From Limisphaerales bacterium (GTDB taxonomy: Bacteria > Verrucomicrobiota > Verrucomicrobiia > Limisphaerales > UBA11358), in assembly GCA_027451565.1 (NCBI GenBank), contig DAIDJC010000084.1:1-11553 (forward strand): a stretch of 11,553 bases of DNA, given 5' to 3'. The stretch's first letter is position 1; every line of letters starts with the position of its first letter. This document shows positions 6,206-11,553 of this stretch, piece by piece. Both the position numbers and the translations under genes were made by a program. The notes under the pieces were generated by a model. It was not told where the DNA came from and did no database searches. It saw only the letters and a list, made by a program, of their open reading frames with translations.

Positions 6206-7741
6206 GTGAAAAACTTGGGAACGGTTTATCTGGTGGGCGCAGGTCCCGGCGACCCGGGATTGTTGACTTTGCGCGGCGCGGATTTGTTGCGCCGGGCCGA
6301 GGTGGTGCTTTATGACCGCCTGGTCAACCCAACCCTGCTGCAGTTGGCGCCGGCTCAGGCTGAAATCATTGCACGCGGAAGCCGCACGGAATGTTCCCAG
6401 GAAAAAATCATTGAATGGATGATTGAGAGGGCAAGATCCGGCAAATGCGTGGTGCGCCTCAAGGGAGGCGACCCCTATGTCTTTGGCCGGGGAGGTGAGG
6501 AAGCGGAAGCACTGGCAGAGGCTGGCATCCCGTTTGAAGTGGTTCCAGGAGTTTCATCCATCACGGCTGTACCCAACTACGCAGGCATCCCCCTCACCCA
6601 TCGAACCCACTGTTCCTCCTTCACGGTCATCGCCGGGCACCAAGACGGGAACAATGCGGATGCCCAACTCCAATTTCAACACCTGGCCAGGATGCCGGGG
6701 ACCAAGGTTGTGCTCATGGGCTTGGAAAACATGGCCCAATGGACCCAGAATTTGATTCAAAGCGGGATTGCAGCCCAGACACCCGTGGCAGTGATTCAAT
6801 CGGGAACCTGTGGATCCCAAAAAACTGTCACAGGCACTTTGGAAACAATAGCCCATTTGGTCGAAGGCGTGATCACGCCTCCTGCACTGACGATTCTTGG
6901 CAGCGTCGTCTCGCTTCGTCATCAGTTGAACTGGGCGGAAAACCGTCCGCTATCTGGCCGCCGCATCGTGGTGACAAGGGCTCTCAATCAGGCTGAATCC
7001 TTCAACCGCCGCCTAGTCGAGCTGGGCGCTGAGGTGCTTTGCATTCCAACGGTCAGAATTGAGAATCCCCAAAACAGGGGATTTTTGGTGGATGCCCTGC
7101 TCTCCTTGAACACCTATGATTGGCTGGTGTTCACCAGCGCAAATGGCGTGGATCGCTTTTTCGAGTATTTCTTGCGCCAATTCAAGGATTTGCGGGATTT
7201 AGGAGGAGCCAAGATTGCAGCCGTGGGCCCGGCAACTGCCGCAAGATTGGAGGCGCTTCACCTCCAGGTGGATGCCATGCCGGAAGAACATATTGGACGC
7301 AAAATCGCAGAATCCATGGGCCGCGAAGGAAGCATCGAAAACCTCAAAGTCTGCCTGTTGCGCGCTGAAAAAGCCGGAAAAGAATTGCCCCAAGCGCTGG
7401 AAGAAATGGGCGCCATCGTGGATGACATTGGGTTATACCAAACCATCGCAGAAACTGACGTGGCTCAGGAAACCATTCAAGATCTGAAAACTCGTGGAGC
7501 TGATTGGCTGACCTTTACCAGTGGATCCACCGCAACCTTTTTTCATGAACGACTGGACCTGCCCTCCTTGCTCGATGCATTCCCCAAGATGCGGGTGGCA
7601 TCTATTGGACCTGAAACCACTAAATGCCTGGCGGGGATGGGGGTGAAAATAGATTTGGAGGCGCGTGAACACACCATGGACGGGCTTCTAAAGGCCATCC
7701 TCAAAGCCGAAAACCGCCCCGCGACACGCAGACTCAAATAA
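6206..7741 (+). CDS. cobA-hemD: CobA-HemD fusion: uroporphyrinogen-III C-methyltransferase and uroporphyrinogen-III synthase
   Basis: This 511-residue bifunctional cytosolic enzyme makes and then methylates uroporphyrinogen III. The C-terminal half closes hydroxymethylbilane to uroporphyrinogen III. The N-terminal half uses SAM to form precorrin-2 for siroheme or cobalamin. Residues 1 to about 245 carry the SUMT signatures GAGPGDPGLLTLRG (11-24), VRLKGGDPYVFGRGGEE (83-99), VPGVSS (113-118) and AGIPLTHR. From about 250 the HemD domain begins (GRRIVVTRALNQAESF), with VFTSANGVDRFF, AAVGPATAA, LTFTSGSTATFF and ASIGPETT in the usual order of its two lobes. No in-frame ATG lies nearby, so the GTG at 6206 is the start; it is preceded by a promoter rather than a ribosome site. 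The fusion is common in several phyla. Its usual neighbours hemA and hemC are not in view. Confidence 0.93.
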   Translation: MKNLGTVYLVGAGPGDPGLLTLRGADLLRRAEVVLYDRLVNPTLLQLAPAQAEIIARGSRTECSQEKIIEWMIERARSGKCVVRLKGGDPYVFGRGGEEAEALAEAGIPFEVVPGVSSITAVPNYAGIPLTHRTHCSSFTVIAGHQDGNNADAQLQFQHLARMPGTKVVLMGLENMAQWTQNLIQSGIAAQTPVAVIQSGTCGSQKTVTGTLETIAHLVEGVITPPALTILGSVVSLRHQLNWAENRPLSGRRIVVTRALNQAESFNRRLVELGAEVLCIPTVRIENPQNRGFLVDALLSLNTYDWLVFTSANGVDRFFEYFLRQFKDLRDLGGAKIAAVGPATAARLEALHLQVDAMPEEHIGRKIAESMGREGSIENLKVCLLRAEKAGKELPQALEEMGAIVDDIGLYQTIAETDVAQETIQDLKTRGADWLTFTSGSTATFFHERLDLPSLLDAFPKMRVASIGPETTKCLAGMGVKIDLEAREHTMDGLLKAILKAENRPATRRLK

Positions 7742-8041
7742 AGTCCTGCCCCGAAATCCTTGAGCCTGGTTGGTTATGATGTGTCCAACCACGAGTCCAC
7801 CCGCTCAATGCCTTGAGCGTCAAACTTGGACTTGCATGGATTAATCCGCGAGAAGGGCCTGCACGAGACGTGCAGCCACACTCAAGGCGCAGACCAATCC
7901 TATGGTTCCATAAAAATCCAGCCGGGCGGCACGCAAATGATTACACGGGCACACTACCCGTAAGCTTTGAAACAGGACGCTCCGGCTGGTAGGAGGTTTT
8001 GTTGCAATCATCACCCCGATTAGAGCAATTAGCGGGCCAAC
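7742..8041. other. Convergent intergenic region rich in stem-loops
   Basis: No gene is visible between cobA-hemD and the minus-strand oxidoreductase operon. Several perfect inverted repeats are present. CGCTCAA/TTGAGCG occupies 7802-7819 with loop TGCC. CTGCACG/CGTGCAG occupies 7859-7875 with loop AGA. GGTTGG/CCAACC is found between about 7768 and 7791, and the larger structure at 7911-7989 is listed separately. None of the first three is followed by a T-run on the plus strand, so I cannot assign a classical terminator to cobA-hemD. A small RNA cannot be excluded, but I recognise no family. Confidence 0.45.
7911..7989 (-). terminator. Probable terminator of the oxidoreductase operon
   Basis: Read on the minus strand, CCAGCCGG (7989-7982) pairs perfectly with CCGGCTGG (7925-7918), and ATTTTTAT follows directly. 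Inside, ACGGG (7961-7957) pairs with CCCGT (7949-7945) around a seven-base loop. The closing helix plus T-run, about 50 bp after the stop at 8042, suits a Rho-independent terminator. The roughly 56-base interior is larger than usual. A structured RNA element is the alternative reading. Confidence 0.4.
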
Positions 8042-9139
8042 TTAAACGGGGGGCACTTTCAGCCACTGCCCGCTGGCTGCCGCTGCATAAATCGTTGACA
8101 TCACGTTTACTCTGGAAGCCGCATCTTGAATGGAAACCAAAGGCTGGTCTTTGCTTCCTGCCAGCGTGTTCAAGAATTGGTCAATGGGCTCGTCCGGTCC
8201 CTTGGGAAAATCCTGCCACGGCTTTTGGCCACTGCTCCCCGGCAGGTGAAGGCTGCGATAAAACAATTGCCCACGAAAAATCACCGCATGCCCCTCCGTG
8301 CCGCTGATCAGTAATTTGACGGGATCCTCAATATCCACCCAACCTGCGGCCAAGCTGCCCGCCAAACCACTTTTGAACTGAAGGAGCGCCTCACCAGATT
8401 CATCACAGTCCCCATAATGATGCGTTACGGGTTCAATCAGACCTGTCACTTTTTCCACATCTCCAAAAATCCACATTAAAATATCCAGCTTATGGGTTCC
8501 CAAGTCTCCGAATGCCCCCACCCCTGCTCTCTTGGGATCGGCCATCCACTGCCAGTCATGATCAAAAAAGCCAGCCAGGGATCCATTATGGCAATTGGAA
8601 GCCCACACCCGGGAGATGGTCCCGAAGTGGCCTTTGGCTACTTCATCCTTGAGAAACAAATGCATGGGGTCCGTTCGCATAAAGTAACCGGTCGTGAAAG
8701 TCACACCGGCCTTTTCCACTGCCAGCACCATGTCTGCGCATTCCTCTCTGTTGATCCCAAGCGGCTTTTCCACAAACATTCCCTTGCCAGCCTGGGCAGC
8801 GGCCAGAACCAGAGCCTTGTGCCGGTCTGTTGCGGAGAGTATGACCACCCCCTGCACCTCGGGATCAGACCAAATGGTCTCGATTTGTTCTGGAACCGTG
8901 GCACCCACCTGACCGGCCCGAGCTTTGGCACGCGCCGGATCTTCATCCCACAGGTATTTGATCCGGACACCGGGGTGGCGATACACCGCATTTAAATACT
9001 GCGGTGTGTGAATATGGTCCAACCCCACGAATGCCACCGTCACGCCGAAGGCCTCCAAGGCAGCTCCTGCCGGCAGTGCAGATGCGGCTATCGCCGCCGT
9101 TCCCGCAGACTTGATGAATTCTCGACGGCTCAGATTCAT
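8042..9139 (-). CDS. Tat-exported Gfo/Idh/MocA-family oxidoreductase (second gene of pair)
   Basis: This 365-residue protein begins with a twin-arginine signal, NLSRREFIKSAGTAAIAASA, which fixes the ATG at 9139 over a 32-codon upstream extension that overlaps the preceding gene. Export would be folded, with its nicotinamide cofactor bound. The Rossmann strand reads VTVAFVGLDHIHTP (33-46), where GLDHIH replaces the usual GxGxxG. The catalytic motif EKPL is at 124-127, and GDLGTHKLD (211-219) supplies the conserved His216 and Asp219 of the substrate site. Such enzymes oxidise or reduce sugars, inositols and related polyols. The substrate cannot be read from the sequence. It follows the other oxidoreductase gene by 5 bp and no Shine-Dalgarno sequence is seen, so it probably relies on translational coupling. 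Confidence 0.88.
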   Translation of the reverse strand: MNLSRREFIKSAGTAAIAASALPAGAALEAFGVTVAFVGLDHIHTPQYLNAVYRHPGVRIKYLWDEDPARAKARAGQVGATVPEQIETIWSDPEVQGVVILSATDRHKALVLAAAQAGKGMFVEKPLGINREECADMVLAVEKAGVTFTTGYFMRTDPMHLFLKDEVAKGHFGTISRVWASNCHNGSLAGFFDHDWQWMADPKRAGVGAFGDLGTHKLDILMWIFGDVEKVTGLIEPVTHHYGDCDESGEALLQFKSGLAGSLAAGWVDIEDPVKLLISGTEGHAVIFRGQLFYRSLHLPGSSGQKPWQDFPKGPDEPIDQFLNTLAGSKDQPLVSIQDAASRVNVMSTIYAAAASGQWLKVPPV

Positions 9140-9144
9140 GGAAA

Positions 9145-10647
9145 TCAGGATAAAACCCAGCCTTCGCGGTTTTGGCGCCGGATGATCGCATCCGCTTCCG
9201 GGGCGTTTTTGGCTTTCATGGCGGGCCCGTCCCATTCAATAGCTTTTCCCACCCTCATGGCAACACACCCCAAAAGCATGATCTCTGTAAGGCGCGCTCC
9301 GACATCAAACCTGGAATAACAGTCCTGCGGCCTCCCATTCTTGATGGCTGCGATCCATTCCTGATGATGCCTGAAATCATTGTCTCCCTTGAATGGATTG
9401 CGGGGGATGGTCACCGGTATCGCAGCCACCGCAGAGCTCTTGGTGTAGTGGACATAATGCGAATCCCCATCCAGCTTCACGAAAAATTGTTCGCCGTAGT
9501 CATCCGGTGAAAAGATGGTGCCTTTGTCTCCAATTAAAAGACAGCCACTCCCGGGAACTTCACCCAGGAAGGCCTCAATATCGGTGGTCAGCTCTCGTGG
9601 TGGCTTGTTGCTGTCATCATGGCTTGTCGAATTATCAGCGAGTGGTTTCCCACCATCATACCACCACAAGGTCACATCCCGCTGATGCAAGTGGGGTTCA
9701 CTGCCAAACAAATCTGCAAACCAGCCCGAGGATTTCCCGTGAATGGGGGTGTTTCGCGATGGAAAATCAAATCGTATCACGGACCCGATGGGATAGGTTT
9801 CGTGGTTGATCGGTCCCAGCAACTTAGCCTCGATTCGTGACGGGTAACCCAGGTTTAACCCGCGAAAAGGCATGTTTACGGTATGGCAGGCCATGTCGCC
9901 CAGTGCGCCAGTGCCAAAATCCTGCCATCCACGCCAATTGAAAGGATGATAAACCCCGGATTTAAAGGGCCGAACCGGCGCCGGCCCCAGCCAAATGTCC
10001 CAGTTCAATGTGTCAGGAATCGGGTCCGCCCCCTCCGGGCGATCCATGCCCTGCGGCCAGATGGGGCGGTTGGTCCAGATATGGACCTGGGAGACCTGGC
10101 CGATCAATCCCGCTTGAATACATTCAACGGCCCTCCTCAACCCATCTGCGGCGCTTCCCTGATTCCCCATTTGGGTCACCAAACCTTTTTCCACCGCCAT
10201 GCGGCGAAGGTAACGGGCTTCATAAATGGTCTGGGTCAATGGCTTTTGGCCATACACATGCTTGCCCAAAGCCATGGCGGCCGACGCGGCTATGGCATGA
10301 AAATGGTCCGGCGTGGAAACATGCACGGCATCAATGCTGTCTCCAGACTTCTCAAACATGCGCCTGAAGTCCTGGTAAAATTTCGCCTCCGGATAGAGCT
10401 TGATCTGCCCGGCACAGTGGCTGGAATCCACATCGCACAGGGCAACAATATTTTCAGTGTTGCAGCAATTCGTGTCGCTTGCCCCCTTTCCACCGGCCCC
10501 GATGGCGGCAATGTTCAACTTGCTGTTCAGGTTTCGTCCTCGTACCAGCACAGGCACCCCAAACGCAATGGTTCCTGCTGCCAGGGTGGTCGTTTTGATG
10601 AAAGTGCGACGGTTGAATCCGGCATTTCTTTTGGATGGCTGTGTCAT
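9145..10647 (-). CDS. Tat-exported Gfo/Idh/MocA-family oxidoreductase (first gene of pair)
   Basis: This 500-residue protein carries a twin-arginine signal (FNRRTFIKTTTLAAGTIAFG, 11-30), then a Rossmann domain starting KLNIAAIGAGGKGASD (GAGGKG at 50-55). ALCDVD lies at 69-74 and STPDHFHA at 111-118. The family's catalytic EKP is QKP here (134-136, VYGQKPLT), a variant I associate with the long Tat-signal members from Verrucomicrobiota and Planctomycetota. GDMACH (250-255) gives the conserved Asp and His of the active site. The C-terminal half is longer than in the short family members and contains an Asp/Ser-rich loop near 350. A periplasmic role in sugar or glycoside oxidoreduction is inferred from family only. 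The ATG at 10647 follows a 368-bp gap after purM and lacks a Shine-Dalgarno sequence. Confidence 0.88.
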   Translation of the reverse strand: MTQPSKRNAGFNRRTFIKTTTLAAGTIAFGVPVLVRGRNLNSKLNIAAIGAGGKGASDTNCCNTENIVALCDVDSSHCAGQIKLYPEAKFYQDFRRMFEKSGDSIDAVHVSTPDHFHAIAASAAMALGKHVYGQKPLTQTIYEARYLRRMAVEKGLVTQMGNQGSAADGLRRAVECIQAGLIGQVSQVHIWTNRPIWPQGMDRPEGADPIPDTLNWDIWLGPAPVRPFKSGVYHPFNWRGWQDFGTGALGDMACHTVNMPFRGLNLGYPSRIEAKLLGPINHETYPIGSVIRFDFPSRNTPIHGKSSGWFADLFGSEPHLHQRDVTLWWYDGGKPLADNSTSHDDSNKPPRELTTDIEAFLGEVPGSGCLLIGDKGTIFSPDDYGEQFFVKLDGDSHYVHYTKSSAVAAIPVTIPRNPFKGDNDFRHHQEWIAAIKNGRPQDCYSRFDVGARLTEIMLLGCVAMRVGKAIEWDGPAMKAKNAPEADAIIRRQNREGWVLS

Positions 10648-10685
10648 TCAGCAGTCTTAGCAAGCCTGTTCCCAAACCAAAAGGA

Positions 10686-10699
10686 AAAATTCGAATTTT
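10686..10699. repeat. Perfect 14-bp palindrome upstream of the oxidoreductase operon
   Basis: AAAATTCGAATTTT is a perfect dyad whose right edge in the direction of transcription lies 38 bp from the ATG at 10647. The position and symmetry suit an operator for a dimeric regulator. No regulator gene is nearby, and the flanks are A/T-rich enough that chance is possible. Confidence 0.3.
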
Positions 10700-10919
10700 C
10701 AAAAAATTCCAACCCGCAAAAAACCGCCCCAACCCTGACTATACGCCGGCAACCGCGCGTTTATGTGCCGAAAAAATCATGGGTTCAAAGTCATTGGCGC
10801 ATTTTGGCAACGCCACGGGCGGAACGTCTCAATTCATTTAATTTTTACCAGTCTGTTTATGTTTGCCGCCAAACTTGTATTTCGCCCGGCAGCCAGCCTG
10901 TTATCCACCACAAACAATG

Positions 10920-10940
10920 AAAAAAGAGAAGGCGCCTTCC
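10920..10940 (-). terminator. Weak terminator candidate downstream of purM
   Basis: On the minus strand the palindrome GAAGGCGCCTTC (10939-10928) is followed within two bases by six T's (10925-10920). The stem must sacrifice its centre as loop, so it is short. It lies about 75 bp after the purM stop. The same core, AGGCGCCT, recurs at the purM stop itself (11010-11017). Confidence 0.3.
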
Positions 10941-11015
10941 AACGAGTATGACATGGTTGATGCTCTCCACGGCAAGAATCAAACAGCAAAAATCGCCGCA
11001 GAAGATTGCAGGCGC

Positions 11016-11552
11016 CTAAACCATGCGAGTTTTTCCGCTGCCCTTGACCACTTCGCCAACCTGCCATGCTTTGAATTTATGGGCTTGTATGGAATGAAGC
11101 ACTTTGGGGGCGATTTCCGGGGCAACGACCACCACCATTCCAATTCCCATGTTAAAGACCTGGTAAAGCTCGTCCTCTGGTACGCGCCCCTCGCTGGCCA
11201 GCAATTTAAAAAGTGGCGGCAGGGGCCATGAATCCTTTTGGATCACCACATCCAGACGCTGAGGAAGCACCCTTGGAATGTTGTCCACAAAACCACCACC
11301 GGTGATATGTGCCAATGCCTTGATGGGCCGCTCGGAAAAGGACATGGACTTGGAATTGAAGCGGGCCAGAAGAAACTGAACCAAGGGGCCGTAGCTGACA
11401 TGCTCCTTGAGAAGGGCATCGCCCAGTGTGCCATCCAGGCCCGGCACCCGGCGGGAAAGTTTCCACTTTAACTGGTCCAGAAAAATTTTTCGGGCCAATG
11501 AATATCCATTGGTGTGCAACCCGCTGGATTCTATGCCAAGAACAATATCACC
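11016..11552 (-). CDS. purM: Phosphoribosylformylglycinamidine cyclo-ligase (AIR synthetase), C-terminal half; 5' end outside window
   Basis: The frame is open from the window edge, reading GDIVLGIESSGLHTNGYSLARKI, the well-conserved centre of PurM, and runs 178 codons to a TAG. The full protein is normally about 340-350 residues, so roughly the first half lies beyond the edge. The C-terminal AIRS domain is recognised by YGPLVQFLL, AHITGGGFVDNIPRVLP and FNMGIGMVVVV. The enzyme uses ATP to close FGAM to aminoimidazole ribonucleotide in purine synthesis, in the cytosol. No stop or frameshift is seen. The TTG at 11519 is internal and not a start. No other purine gene is in view. Confidence 0.93.
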   Translation of the reverse strand, partial: GDIVLGIESSGLHTNGYSLARKIFLDQLKWKLSRRVPGLDGTLGDALLKEHVSYGPLVQFLLARFNSKSMSFSERPIKALAHITGGGFVDNIPRVLPQRLDVVIQKDSWPLPPLFKLLASEGRVPEDELYQVFNMGIGMVVVVAPEIAPKVLHSIQAHKFKAWQVGEVVKGSGKTRMV

Positions 11553-11553
11553 C

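Larger units (their letters stand above)
10648..11015. other. Intergenic region between purM and the oxidoreductase operon
   Basis: No gene is supported in this stretch. It contains the palindrome at 10686-10699, a weak hairpin TGGCG/CGCCA near 10796-10816, and the terminator-like palindrome at 10920-10940. Plus-strand open frames crossing it continue over real minus-strand genes and carry no recognisable motif. The operon promoter should be here, but I could not pick out a convincing -35/-10 pair. Confidence 0.5.

Noticed and set aside
7918..7989. tRNA or known riboswitch in the 72-base structure (a cyclic-di-GMP-like CACGCAAA occurs inside)
   Set aside because: The remaining conserved blocks of the cyclic-di-GMP riboswitch and of tRNA are missing, and no plus-strand gene follows. 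A minus-strand terminator explains the stem plus T-run better.
9140..9235. Upstream extension of the second oxidoreductase to a start at 9235
   Set aside because: The 32 added residues precede a clear twin-arginine signal that must be near the N-terminus, and they overlap the end of the upstream gene.
9883..10920. Plus-strand open frame of 345 codons
   Set aside because: It is almost entirely antisense to the oxidoreductase gene at 9145-10647, which has clear family motifs; the plus-strand translation shows none.
1..11553. Novel multi-gene system, defence island, prophage or CRISPR array
   Set aside because: All well-supported genes belong to known housekeeping, exported-enzyme or IS families, and no spaced direct repeats or phage-type genes were seen.

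Overview
The window reads as ordinary bacterial chromosome of moderate GC with an insertion-sequence scar at its left end. I infer a member of the Verrucomicrobiota (or a close PVC relative). The grounds are gene content: a large secreted S9B dipeptidyl-peptidase, paired Tat-exported Gfo/Idh/MocA oxidoreductases, a CobA-HemD fusion, a long prepilin peptidase, and an almost complete lack of Shine-Dalgarno sequences. This is gene-content reasoning, not a phylogeny.

Layout. 1-496: the 3' end of an IS3-family element (DDE transposase end plus terminal inverted repeat), inserted into the 5' part of an ISL3-like transposase gene on the minus strand (497-647). 648-1309: mostly non-coding, with a long hairpin, a short tandem repeat and one doubtful small ORF. 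1310-3901 (+): secreted dipeptidyl-peptidase IV-like S9 peptidase. 3914-5023 (-): prepilin peptidase, converging on the peptidase gene with a 12-bp gap. 5001-5927 (-): aroE, overlapping the prepilin peptidase gene by 23 bp. 5928-6205: divergent promoter region with a recognisable promoter on each side. 6206-7741 (+): cobA-hemD fusion. 7742-8041: convergent intergenic region rich in stem-loops, including a probable terminator for the minus-strand operon. 8042-10647 (-): two Tat-signal Gfo/Idh/MocA oxidoreductases in one operon, 5 bp apart. 10648-11015: intergenic. 11016-11552 (-): C-terminal half of purM, cut by the window edge.

How the genes work together. They do not form a single pathway. 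aroE (shikimate/aromatic amino acids), cobA-hemD (siroheme/tetrapyrrole branch) and purM (purines) are housekeeping biosynthesis genes. The S9 peptidase and the two Tat oxidoreductases point to periplasmic turnover of peptides and of sugars or sugar derivatives. The prepilin peptidase serves type IV pilus or type II secretion pseudopilins encoded elsewhere.

I found no defence system, CRISPR array, tRNA or rRNA, and nothing I would call a new multi-gene system. The points most worth a second look are the nested IS insertion, a probably leaderless cobA-hemD message, an extra soluble segment of about 90 residues inside the prepilin peptidase, an extra loop in AroE next to its catalytic Asp, and the paired Tat oxidoreductases with unusual cofactor-site motifs.
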